Source of the DNA: Amia ocellicauda
Taxonomy: Eukaryota; Chordata; Actinopteri; Amiiformes; Amiidae
NCBI RefSeq assembly: GCF_036373705.1
Contig: NW_027102770.1
Location: forward strand, 1-64,000
DNA length: 64,000 bases
Direction of reading: 5' to 3'
Numbering within the stretch: position 1 is the stretch's first letter; the number at the start of each line of letters is the position of its first letter. Below the pieces are notes generated by a model. The model did not search any database. It saw nothing but the letters and a program-made list of their open reading frames with translations, and was not told where the DNA came from. Below are positions 45,744 through 55,049 of the stretch, one piece after another. Both the position numbers and the translations under genes were made by a program.

Positions 45744-46857
45744 AGGACTCTCCCATTCCCCAGAACCTACACTCAGGCGTAAGAAACAAAACAAAACAAA
45801 ACAAAACAAAACAAAACAAAACAAAACAAAACAAAACAAAACAAAACAAAACAAAACAAAACAAAACAAAACAAAACAAAACAAAACAAAACAAAACAAA
45901 ATCTGGATGCAGGCTGCAACAAAGGAAGCACACAGAGGTGAAAACGTAAGGTTGACGGGAGCAACAAGCTCCCTGTTGCGACTGTCCAGGGGCGGCAATG
46001 GGAATTGGACGGTAGGTAAGTAGCATAGTAGCATAACAGCAGATCACGGACCACTGTCAATCAGATGCTTGCCTTTCCGTCCATCCATCCATCTATCTAT
46101 CTATCTATCTTTGACTCTCGATATCTAACTCTCTTGCTTGCTATCGCTCCCCCAATGGTCAGTAGCATAGTAGCATAACAGCAGATCACGGACCACTGTC
46201 AATAAGATGCTTGCCTTGCCGTCCATCCATCCATCTATCTATCTATCTATCTATCTATGACTCTCGATATCTAACTCTCTTGCTTGCTATCGCTCCCCCA
46301 ATGGTCAGTAGCATAGTAGCATAACAGCAGATCACGGACCACTGTCAATCAGATGCTTGCCTTGCCGTCCATCCATCCATCTATCTATCTATCTATCTAT
46401 GACTCTCGATATCTAACTCTCTTGCTTGCTATCGCTCCCCCAATGGTCAGTAGCATAGTAGCATAACAGCAGATCACGGACCACTGTCAATCAGATGCTT
46501 GCCTTGCCGTCCATCCATCCATCTATCTATCTATCTATCTATGACTCTTGATATCTAACTCTCTTGCTTGCTATCGCTACCCCAATGGTCAGTAGAATAG
46601 TAGCATATCAGCAGATCATGGACCACAGTCAATCAGATGCTTGCCTTGCCGTCCATCCATCCATCTATCTAGCTATCTATCTAGCTATTTAGCTAGCTAT
46701 CAATCTATGACTCTCAATATCTAACTCTCTTGCTTGCTATCGCTCCCCCAATGGTCACGTATGTTGCATTCAACGACAAAGAAAATCGTGTGCTGGAAAT
46801 GATTTCTGGCAACTGTGAAGGAACTGCACGACTGCAGCAAGCACAACACCTCCGTCT

Positions 46858-46931
46858 GTGTCTGTGGCGCAATCGGTCAGCGTGTTCGGCTGTTAACCGA
46901 AAGGATGGTGGTTTGAATCCACCCAGGGACG
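46858..46931 (+). tRNA. tRNA-Asn(GTT), module 14
   Basis: As module 1. Confidence 0.85.
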
Positions 46932-47095
46932 GCCCACTTTTCCCCCCGCCCCTTGTTATTGTTTCTACTTCTGGCGGTCACCTTGCCAGACTGCGGCTAC
47001 AGTAACCTTAAGCTGCTTGCTGCGGACGGCCATCTTGGAAAAATGTATTGAGCGTTTAGAAACTTCCTTTCCATTGCCTAGGCCAACATAAACCA

Positions 47096-47169
47096 AGGCA
47101 CTGCTAGGAGTCAAACCCAGGGTTTCCTGTTTACGAGACAGGCGCTTTGACCAACTAAGCCACGGTGCC
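47096..47169 (-). tRNA. tRNA-Thr(CGT), module 14
   Basis: C56 to T in the T-loop ('gtcaaaccc' on the plus strand), the same B-box change that is fixed in the Asn copies. Confidence 0.82.
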
Positions 47170-47808
47170 AGGACTCTCCCATTCCCCAGTGCCTACACTC
47201 AGGCGTAAGAAACAAAACAAAACAAAACAAAACAAAACAAAACAAAACAAAACAAAACAAAACAAAACAAAACAAAACAAAATCTGGATGCAGGCTGCAA
47301 CAAAGGAAGCACACAGAGGTGAAAACGTAAGGTTGACGGGAGCAACAAGCTCCCTGTTGCGACTGTCCAGGGGCGGCAATGGGAATTGGACGTTAGGTAA
47401 GTAGCATAGTAGCATAACAGCAGATCACGGACCACTGTCAATCAGATGCTTGCCTTTCCGTCCATCCATCCATCTATCTATCTATCTATCTTTGACTCTC
47501 GATATCTAACTCTCTTGCTTGTTATCGCTCCCCCAATGGTCAGTAGCATAGTAGCATAACAGCAGATCACGGACCACTGTCAATCAGATGCTTGCCTTGC
47601 CGTCCATCCATCCATCTATCTAGCTATCTATCTAGCTATTTAGCTAGCTATCAATCTATGACTCTCAATATCTAACTCTCTTGCTTGCTATCGCTCCCCC
47701 AATGGTCACGTATGTTGCATTCAACGACAAAGAAAATCGTGTGCTGGAAATGATTTCTGGCAACTGTGAAGGAACTGCACGACTGCAGCAAGCACAACAC
47801 CTCCGTCT

Positions 47809-47882
47809 GTGTCTGTGGCGCAATCGGTCAGCGTGTTCGGCTGTTAACCGAAAGGATGGTGGTTTGAATCCACCCAGGGACG
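47809..47882 (+). tRNA. tRNA-Asn(GTT), module 15
   Basis: As module 1; module spacing to the previous one is the shortest seen (951 bp). Confidence 0.85.
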
Positions 47883-48046
47883 GCCCACTTTTCCCCCCGC
47901 CCCTTGTTATTGTTTCTACTTCTGGCGGTCACCTTGCCAGACTGCGGCTACAGTAACCTTAAGCTGCTTGCTGCGGACGGCCATCTTGGAAAAATGTATT
48001 GAGCGTTTAGAAACTTCCTTTCCATTGCCTAGGCCAACATAAACCA

Positions 48047-48120
48047 AGGCACTGCTAGGAGTCGAACCCAGGGTTTCCTGTTTACGAGACAGGCGCTTTG
48101 ACCAACTAAGCCACGGTGCC
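48047..48120 (-). tRNA. tRNA-Thr(CGT), module 15
   Basis: As module 1. Confidence 0.88.
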
Positions 48121-49115
48121 AGGACTCTCCCATTCCCCAGTGCCTACACTCAGGCGTAAGAAACAAAACAAAACAAAACAAAACAAAACAAAACAAAACA
48201 AAACAAAACAAAACAAAACAAAACAAAACAAAACAAAACAAAACAAAACAAAACAAAACAAAACAAAACAAAACAAAACAAAACAAAACAAAATCTGGAT
48301 GCAGGCTGCAACAAAGGAAGCACACAGAGGTGAAAACGTAAGGTTGACGGGAGCAACAAGCTCCCTGTTGCGACTGTCCAGGGGCGGCAATGGGAATTGG
48401 ACGTTAGGTAAGTAGCATAGTAGCATAACAGCAGATCACGGACCACTGTCAATCAGATGCTTGCCTTTCCGTCCATCCATCCATCTATCTATCTATCTAT
48501 CTTTGACTCTCGATATCTAACTCTCTTGCTTGCTATCGCTCCCCCAATGGTCAGTAGCATAGTAGCATAACAGCAGATCACGGACCACTGTCAATCAGAT
48601 GCTTGCCTTGCCGTCCATCCATCCATCTATCTATCTATCTATCTATGACTCTCGATATCTAACTCTCTTGCTTGCTATCGCTCCCCCAATGGTCAGTAGC
48701 ATAGTAGCATAACAGCAGATCACGGACCACTGTCAATCAGATGCTTGCCTTGCCGTCCATCCATCCATCTATCTATCTATCTATCTATGACTCTTGATAT
48801 CTAAATCTCTTGCTTGGTATCGCTACCCCAATGGTCAGTAGAATAGTAGCATATCAGCAGATCATGGACCACAGTCAATCAGATGCTTGCCTTGCCGTCC
48901 ATCCATCCATCTATCTATCTATCTATCTAGCTATCTATCTAGCTATTTAGCTAGCTATCAATCTATGACTCTCAATATCTAACTCTCTTGCTTGCTATCG
49001 CTCCCCCAATGGTCACGTATGTTGCATTCAACGACAAAGAAAATCGTGTGCTGGAAATGATTTCTGGCAACTGTGAAGGAACTGCACGACTGCAGCAAGC
49101 ACAACACCTCCCTCT

Positions 49116-49189
49116 GTGTCTGTGGCGCAATCGGTCAGCGTGTTCGGCTGTTAATCGAAAGGATGGTGGTTTGAATCCACCCAGGGACG
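49116..49189 (+). tRNA. tRNA-Asn(GTT), module 16
   Basis: C39 to T as in module 13; the 5' flank 'acctccctctg' is shared with module 17. Confidence 0.82.
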
Positions 49190-49353
49190 GCCCACTTTTC
49201 CCCCCGCCCCTTGTTATTGTTTCTACTTCTGGCGGTCACCTTGCCAGACTGCGGCTACAGTAACCTTAAGCTGCTTGCTGCGGACGGCCATCTTGGAAAA
49301 ATGTATTGAGCGTTTAGAAACTTCCTTTCCATTGCCTAGGCCAACATAAACCA

Positions 49354-49427
49354 AGGCACTGCTAGGAGTCGAACCCAGGGTTTCCTGTTTACGAGACAGG
49401 CGCTTTGACCAACTAAGCCACGGTGCC
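49354..49427 (-). tRNA. tRNA-Thr(CGT), module 16
   Basis: As module 1. Confidence 0.88.
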
Positions 49428-50212
49428 AGGACTCTCCCATTCCCCAGTGCCTACACTCAGGCGTAAGAAACAAAACAAAACAAAACAAAACAAAACAAAA
49501 CAAAACAAAACAAAACAAAACAAAACAAAACAAAACAAAACAAAACAAAACAAAACAAAACAAAACAAAACAAAACAAAATCTGGATGCAGGCTGCAACA
49601 AAGGAAGCACACAGAGGTGAAAACGTAAGGTTGACGGGAGCAACAAGCTCCCTGTTGCGACTGTCCAGGGGCGGCAATGGGAATTGGACGTTAGGTAAGT
49701 AGCATAGTAGCATAACAGCAGATCACGGACCACTGTCAATCAGATGCTTGCCTTTCCGTCCATCCATCCATCTATCTATCTATCTATCTTTGACTCTCGA
49801 TATCTAACTCTCTTGCTTGCTATCGCTCCCCCAATGGTCAGTAGCATAGTAGCATAACAGCAGATCACGGACCACTGTCAATCAGATGCTTGCCTTGCCG
49901 TCCATCCATCCATCTATCTATCTATCTATCTATGACTCTCGATATCTAACTCTCTTGCTTGCTATCGCTCCCCCAATGATCAGTAGCATAGTAGCATAAC
50001 AGCAGATCACGGACCACTGTCAATCAGATGCTTGCCTTGCCGTCCATCCATCCATCCATCTATGACTCTCAATATCTAACTCTCTTGCTTGCTATCGCTC
50101 CCCCAATGGTCACGTATGTTGCATTCAACGACAAAGAAAATCGTGTGCTGGAAATTATTTCTGGCAACTGTGAAGGAACTGCACGACTGCAGCAAGCACA
50201 ACACCTCCCTCT

Positions 50213-50286
50213 GTGTCTGTGGCGCAATCGGTCAGCGTGTTCGGCTGTTAACCGAAAGGATGGTGGTTTGAATCCACCCAGGGACG
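50213..50286 (+). tRNA. tRNA-Asn(GTT), module 17
   Basis: Gene as module 1. Like module 9 it lacks the AGCT-rich leading monomer. Confidence 0.85.
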
Positions 50287-50450
50287 GCCCACTTTTCCCC
50301 CCGCCCCTTGTTATTGTTTCTACTTCTGGCGGTCACCTTGCCAGACTGCGGCTACAGTAACCTTAAGCTGCTTGCTGCGGACGGCCATCTTGGAAAAATG
50401 TATTGAGCGTTTAGAAACTTCCTTTCCATTGCCTAGGCCAACATAAACCA

Positions 50451-50524
50451 AGGCACTGCTAGGAGTCGAACCCAGGGTTTCCTGTTTACGAGACAGGCGC
50501 TTTGACCAACTAAGCCACGGTGCC
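50451..50524 (-). tRNA. tRNA-Thr(CGT), module 17
   Basis: As module 1; the CAAAA tract has CCAAA variants like module 9. Confidence 0.88.
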
Positions 50525-51081
50525 AGGACTCTCCCATTCCCCAGTGCCTACACTCAGGCGTAAGAAACAAAACAATCCAAAACAAAACAAACCAAAACAA
50601 ACCAAAACAAACCAAAACAAAACAAAACAAAACAAAACAAAACAAAACAAAACAAAACAAAACAAAACAAAACAAAACAAAACAAAATCTGGATGCAGGC
50701 TGCAACAAAGGAAGCACACAGAGGTGAAAACGTAAGGTTGACGGGAGCAACAAGCTCCCTGTTGCGACTGTCCAGGGGCGGCAATGGGAATTGGACGTTA
50801 GGTAAGTAGCATAGTAGCATAACAGCAGATCACGGACCACTGTCAATCAGATGCTTGCCTTTCCGTCCATCCATCCATCTATCTATCTATCTATCTTTGA
50901 CTCTCGATATCTAACTCTCTTGCTTGCTATCGCTCCCCCAATGGTCAGTAGCATAGTAGCATAGCAGCAGATCACGGACCACTGTCAATCAGATGCTTGC
51001 CTTGCCGTCCATACATCCATCTATCTATGACTCTCGATATCTAACTCTCTTGCTTGCTATCGCTCCCCCAATGACAGGCAA

Positions 51082-51125
51082 TCCCGCGTGACAGGCGGGG
51101 ATACTCACCACTATACTAACGAGGA
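51082..51125 (-). pseudogene. tRNA-Asp(GTC), 5' half only, cut by the array edge
   Basis: Forty-four bases match the vertebrate tRNA-Asp from the acceptor 5' strand (TCCTCGT) through the anticodon arm (CCCGC-CTGTCAC-GCGGG). The T-arm and acceptor 3' strand are replaced by 'tgcctgtcattgggggagcg', which runs into a satellite monomer. Confidence 0.8.
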
Positions 51126-51329
51126 GCCGGGCTTGCCACCTCCCACCTTCTCCGCCCCCAGATCTTTCGCCACGCCCCTTTCCGATTCTGAATGTCTCAG
51201 GGCAAGGCGAGGGCAGCATCGCTGCCTCCCCTGCCTGCTTTATTCCACCTTGTTAGTGTCCTTCGGTCAGCTCAGGCTCCGGAAAGCAGTCCTGGACCGC
51301 GACCCGTTGCGCTAGGGCTCCGCCGGGCA

Positions 51330-51412
51330 GTCAGGATGGCCGAGCGGTCTAAGGCGCTGCGGTCAGGTCGCAGTCTCCCCTGGAGGTGTGGGTTCGAATC
51401 TCACTTCTGACA
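51330..51412 (+). tRNA. tRNA-Leu(CAG)
   Basis: The 83-nt gene has acceptor GTCAGGA/TTCTGAC (one wobble), anticodon stem CTGCG/CGCAG with loop GTCAGGT (anticodon CAG), a long variable arm and a T-loop TTCGAAT with consensus B box. Position 32 is G instead of T. A T5 run follows at 51427-51431. It is the most intact non-array tRNA in the window and the best candidate for a working gene. Confidence 0.88.
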
Positions 51413-51426
51413 ACAGTTTGTGCTCC

Positions 51427-51431
51427 TTTTT
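51427..51431 (+). terminator. Pol III T5 terminator of tRNA-Leu(CAG)
   Basis: Five T residues begin 15 bases after the tRNA end. Confidence 0.65.
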
Positions 51432-51529
51432 GCCCCGTTTGAAACGGGTCAAGGATGGCGCCCTCCCTGGTCCTTTCAGCACGTGAGCCAAAAAACGAAC
51501 GCTTCAGTGACTGCGAAGCGGGGCCAAGC

Positions 51530-51600
51530 GGGCTCGTCCGGGAGTTGAAGCCAGGGCCTCTCGCACCCGAAGCGAGAATCATACCCTAGACCAACGAGCC
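51530..51600 (-). tRNA. tRNA-Pro(CGG)-like
   Basis: Acceptor GGCTCGT/ACGAGCC is perfect, and the anticodon stem CTCGC/GCGAG closes loop TTCGGGT (anticodon CGG). The D-loop is one base short and the T-stem has a C-C clash at its top (CTGGC/CCCGG). A T6 run lies about 38 bases downstream on its strand. Function is uncertain. Confidence 0.7.
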
Positions 51601-52030
51601 AAGTTAACGGACGGTGTCGCAGTTTCTGCTGGGCAAGCACGTAACTGCTTGGGGCAGACCGGGAGACCTACGCTCACTGACTGATAGCATGGACTGTAGC
51701 GCTGACGTGTCTTTCCAGAACGGTAACCCCATCCCCAGTGAGACAGCACTGAGAGCATGGTTCAGCAGGCCCGCAAACAACTGAAAAGAATGCCTCTCCT
51801 TGGGTGCAGCTCAGGTGTACACGTTCAGCAAAGGTCTCCATAACAAGCCGGCAAACCACATTTCGTCCTCCTCCTCCTCAACAACACACTACATGTCCTC
51901 CTCCTCCTCAACAACAACAACAAACTTGTAAAATACACATTTTCTTTAAAGAAAACAAAACACACAGGTGACAGTCTGATTTCCCATCAGCTATACAGGC
52001 AACAGTATCTGAGGTCAATAGCCCTCCTTT
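51601..52030. other. tRNA-Pro unit spacer with CTCCTC and AACAAC tracts
   Basis: No protein gene is seen. 'aagcacgtaactgcttg' at about 51633 recurs at about 52214. The 'tcctcctcctcctcaacaac' stretch (51866-51920) recurs inverted at 56540-56595. Confidence 0.6.
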
Positions 52031-52105
52031 GTGCAGAGGAGCCCAGAAGCCAGCCTTCAAGAGCAAATGAACAAACACTTCAGTGATTGCAAAGCAGGGC
52101 CATGT

Positions 52106-52177
52106 GGGCTCGTCCTGGAGTTGAACCCAGGGCCTCTCACACCCTCAGCAAGAATCATACCCCTAGACGAACGAGCC
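52106..52177 (-). pseudogene. tRNA-Pro(AGG) pseudogene
   Basis: Acceptor GGCTCGT/ACGAGCC is kept. The anticodon loop TGAGGGT gives AGG but U33 is replaced by G, and the anticodon stem is partly weak. Both flanks ('cttcagtgattgcaaagc', 'aagcacgtaactgcttgagg') are homologous to those of the Pro gene at 51530, so it is a tandem duplicate. Confidence 0.7.
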
Positions 52178-52244
52178 AAGCTAATAGGCAGTATTGCATG
52201 TTCTCCTGGGAAGCACGTAACTGCTTGAGGCAGACCCTCACCTG

Positions 52245-52745
52245 ATCACCACATGTGGTTACACTTTAAGAAGGGGTGAGTTTAAGGTCATCGGTAACAT
52301 CACAAAGGTTGGCAGCATTTTACATGAATATGTAAAGTAAAAAACACACACTACATGTAAATAAGCCATACTACTTGTTTAGTGTATGTAAGCTCGTTCT
52401 GTAATCATACATCATCCATACTAGTATTTAATAATTTAATTAACTATACACAAACTACTTGGTCAATTCACTCTTGTTACCGTGTAATTACAGTGCAAGT
52501 AAATTGTAATAATTGTAGCGTTGTATATTGGGCCATATTTTACATGTAACTATATATTTCATATTTGTCCAATTAATGTACATTTGTTTTTGTTTTTTTT
52601 AGCTGGTACCAAAACATTGGTCTCTGGAACTAAAAGGTCGGAAATTGGAAGAACTATTAATGACAAATGAATGACCGCTGATACAAGTAAATAGTGTTTC
52701 CTCAAATCTAAAGTGAGACCTTTTTGAATGAATCTGTAATACATG
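52245..52745. other. AT-rich interval, possible MITE end, no gene
   Basis: 'ggttacactttaag' at about 52257 resembles the ends of the MITE at 6243. No matching right end was identified and no frame is convincing. Confidence 0.35.
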
Positions 52746-52752
52746 CCCTATA

Positions 52753-53905
52753 CACTCACCTAAAGGATTATTAGGAACACCTGTTCAATTTCTCATTAAT
52801 GCAATTATCTAACCAATCAATCACATGGCAGTTGCTTCAATGCATTTAAGGGTGTGGTCCTGGTCAAGACAATCTCCTGAACTCCAAACTGAATGTTTGA
52901 ATGGGAAAGAAAGGTGATTTAAGCCATTTTGAGCGTGGCATGGTTGTTGGTGCCAGACGGGCCGGTCTGAGTATTTCACAATCTGCTCAGTTACTGGGAT
53001 TTTCACGCACAACCATTTCTAGGGTTTACAAAGAATGGTGTGAAAAGGGAAAAACATCCAGTATGCGGCAGTCCTGTGGGCGAAAATGCCTTGTTGATGC
53101 TAGAGGTCAGAGGAGAATGGGCCGACTGATTCAAGCTGATAGAAGAGCAACTTTGCCTGAAATAACCACTCGTTACAACCGAGGTATGCAGCAAAGCATT
53201 TGTGAAGCCACAACACGTACAACCTTGAGGCGGTTGGGCTACAACAGCAGAAGACCCCACCGGGTACCACTCATCTCCACTACAAATAGGAAAAAGAGGC
53301 TACAATTTGCACAAGCCTGGTCTGATGAGTCTCGATTTCTGTTGAGACATTCAGATGGTAGAGTCAGAATTTGGCGTAAACAGAATGAGAACATGGATCC
53401 ATCATGCCTTGTTACCACTGTGCAGGCTGGTGGTGGTGGTGTAATGGTGTGGGGGATGTTTTCTTGGCACACTTTATGCCCCTTAGTGCCAATTGGGCAT
53501 CGTTTAAATGCCACGGCCTACCTGAGCATTGTTTCTGACCATGTCCATCCCTTTATGACCACCATGTACCCATCCTCTGATGGCTACTTCCAGCAGGATA
53601 ATGCACCATGTCACAAAGGTCGAATCATTTCAAATTGGTTTCTTGAACATGACAATGAGTTCACTGTACTAAACTGGCCCCCACAGTCACCAGATCTCAA
53701 CCCAATAGAGCATCTTTGGGATGTGGTGGAACGGGAGCTTCGTGCCCTGGATGTGCATCCCACAAATCTCCATCAATTGCAAGATGCTATCCTATCAATA
53801 TGGGCCAACATTTCTAAAGAATGCTTTCAGCACCTTGTTGAATCAATGCCACGTAGAATTAAGGCAGTTCTGAAGGCAAAAGGGGGTCAAACACCAAGTG
53901 AGTAC
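52753..53905 (+). mobile_element. Tc1-like DD36E transposon lacking its right end
   Basis: The left end 'cactcacctaaaggattatt' is preceded by TA (52751-52752). The transposase follows at 52901. After 'gtcaaacaccaagtga' the expected right terminal repeat is absent and AT-rich DNA follows, so the element is 3'-truncated and cannot move by itself. Confidence 0.8.
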
Positions 53906-54034
53906 CAAGTGAAATCTATTAAAGTATTGAAGTATCCCAATGTTTTAAGTTACACTTCATGTATACATGTGTTTGGAAGTTTATCCAAATATATTCTACC
54001 AGTATATTTAGAATGCAACATTTTTGCAGTCTAA
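52901..54034 (+). CDS. Tc1-like transposase (DD36E), open but internally shortened
   Basis: The frame starts 'MGKKGDLSHFERGMVVGARR', with a helix-turn-helix 'LSISQSAQLLGFSRTTISRV' near residues 24-45. Catalytic motifs are 'AWSDESRF', 'FQQDNAPCHKGRI' and 'PDLNPIEHLWDVVER'. The spacing between the second Asp and the Glu is 36 residues. Directly before the first motif, 'RLQFAQA' joins 'WSDES' although the family normally has about 13 residues (H-x-N-W-T-x-x-x-W) between them, so a small in-frame deletion is likely. The true C-terminus is near 'AKGGQTPSEY'; the last 45 or so residues read into flanking AT-rich DNA. Confidence 0.82.
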   Translation: MGKKGDLSHFERGMVVGARRAGLSISQSAQLLGFSRTTISRVYKEWCEKGKTSSMRQSCGRKCLVDARGQRRMGRLIQADRRATLPEITTRYNRGMQQSICEATTRTTLRRLGYNSRRPHRVPLISTTNRKKRLQFAQAWSDESRFLLRHSDGRVRIWRKQNENMDPSCLVTTVQAGGGGVMVWGMFSWHTLCPLVPIGHRLNATAYLSIVSDHVHPFMTTMYPSSDGYFQQDNAPCHKGRIISNWFLEHDNEFTVLNWPPQSPDLNPIEHLWDVVERELRALDVHPTNLHQLQDAILSIWANISKECFQHLVESMPRRIKAVLKAKGGQTPSEYQVKSIKVLKYPNVLSYTSCIHVFGSLSKYILPVYLECNIFAV

Positions 54035-54039
54035 TATAT

Positions 54040-54450
54040 TCACAGTATACAATACATGCAATATGAGATTGTTGTGTATTTAGCAGTATACTAAATGTAT
54101 ATTATAAGGGGACATATATGTATGCATTTTTATATATTTAGTATAAAATACATGTGTAGATGTTACAGTATATTTGCATATAATTATAGATATATTAAAA
54201 ACAAGTTTACATATAATTCTGAATATACTTAAGTTATATTAAGCAATATTTGTATTGTATAATATAGTGTATTTGACCATATTTCTGTATCAAGTAACAT
54301 ACTAAAACTGCAATTGATATTTAAAAGTATATTTTCACCATATATTATAAAATGGTATGCACATTTATAAAACATATTAATACATTAAAATACATTTCAT
54401 ATTTCAGAATATTATATATTTTTAAATATTTTATTTTTGTAAGGGTATCT
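54040..54450. other. Very AT-rich DNA with 'tatatttagtata'-type repeats
   Basis: Short repeated words dominate; no gene is seen. Confidence 0.5.
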
Positions 54451-54453
54451 TCC

Positions 54454-54643
54454 ATAAATGCAGTTTTACCAAACAAAGGAAAACCAGGAAAGGTTGGTGG
54501 AGGAGATTACGCAGTTTTGGCAGCCCATTCTGAAACCCACTGCAGAATATATTCTGGCAGGAGGTCTGATTAAAATACTGGAAAATCTTCAATCAAAGTC
54601 AAGAAATGTGTCAAAAGGCTTCCAGTTTCCTTTCCTGCCATGA
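54454..54643 (+). CDS. Possible terminal exon, unidentified
   Basis: An acceptor-like 'cataaatgcag' ends at about 54461 and opens a frame reading 'RLVEEITQFWQPILKPTAEY' and 'ILAGGLIKILENLQSKSRNV', ending 'FPFLP' before TGA. The composition looks protein-like and amphipathic against AT-rich surroundings. I do not recognise it and the exon call is weak. Confidence 0.25.
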
Positions 54644-54679
54644 GAAGTATGCTGATTTCAGAACCTCTATGAAGTAGAT

Positions 54680-54975
54680 TCCTTATTTTTCAAAAAATAA
54701 GTAATGGTTATTTTTTTCACTGTTTCCTCAATATATTAATAATAAACTGTTTTATTTTTTTCTGCAAAATAAGTAAAGTTTACTTATTTATTTCTGGTTC
54801 CTGTTTTTTTTTTTTTAAATAAGTAATGGTTATTTATTTTTATCTTTATTGTTTATTACTTTTTCTGTGAATTCTGATTCTAGTAGTATGAAGAAATAAG
54901 TAATAGTTACTCATTCCTTATTTCTGTTTCCCTGTTTTTTCACAAAATAAGTAATGGTTATTTCAAAAATCCCTG
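54680..54975. repeat. Degenerate tandem repeat with 'aaataagtaatggttattt' core
   Basis: The core recurs about five times, separated by T-rich stretches and 'ctgtttcc' words; a related fragment is at 56305-56370. Confidence 0.6.
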
Positions 54976-55049
54976 TTTGCAAATGTAAGGACTTATAGGA
55001 CAACAGCATTACATACAGATAGATAACATACATTAGTTATTATGCTAAC

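Larger units (their letters stand above)
22468..50687. repeat. (CAAAA)n tracts, one per module
   Basis: Eighteen pentanucleotide tracts lie about 45 bp upstream of each tRNA-Thr in its own orientation, where they read (TTTTG)n. Examples: 22468-22537, 24581-24701 (about 24 units) and 44277-44318 (about 8 units, the shortest). Tracts of modules 4 to 8 begin with an extra CAA step. Tracts at 40033 and 50573 share CCAAA variants. The long Phe/Cys/Val/Leu or Lys/Gln/Asn/Thr frames they create are not genes. Confidence 0.95.
22145..51071. repeat. Composite tRNA satellite: 18 tRNA-Asn/tRNA-Thr modules in a tandem array
   Basis: Each module of about 0.7 kb contains, left to right, a conserved spacer beginning 'ggtcacgtatgttgcattc', tRNA-Asn (+), a spacer with 'gctgcttgctgcggacggcc', tRNA-Thr (-), a (CAAAA)n tract and a unique tail ('gttgacgggagcaacaagct'). 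Modules are separated by runs of a roughly 142-bp monomer ('gtagcataacagcagatcac', then (TCCA)n(TCTA)n, then 'tatctaactctcttgcttgc'). Module-to-module distances vary from about 0.95 to 2.9 kb because the monomer number varies; I estimate about 110 monomers by arithmetic. Within-array identity looks very high (a few differences per module). The first module (22145) has a truncated tRNA-Asn. The right edge lies inside a tRNA-Asp. This is a higher-order satellite carrying Pol III genes. Confidence 0.95.

Noticed and set aside
22700-51060. CRISPR-like array of repeats and spacers
   Set aside because: The 142-bp monomers are tandem with no unique spacers, and the sequence is clearly eukaryotic.
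53239-53514. 91-codon minus-strand frame in the DD36E element
   Set aside because: Shadow of the transposase on the opposite strand.
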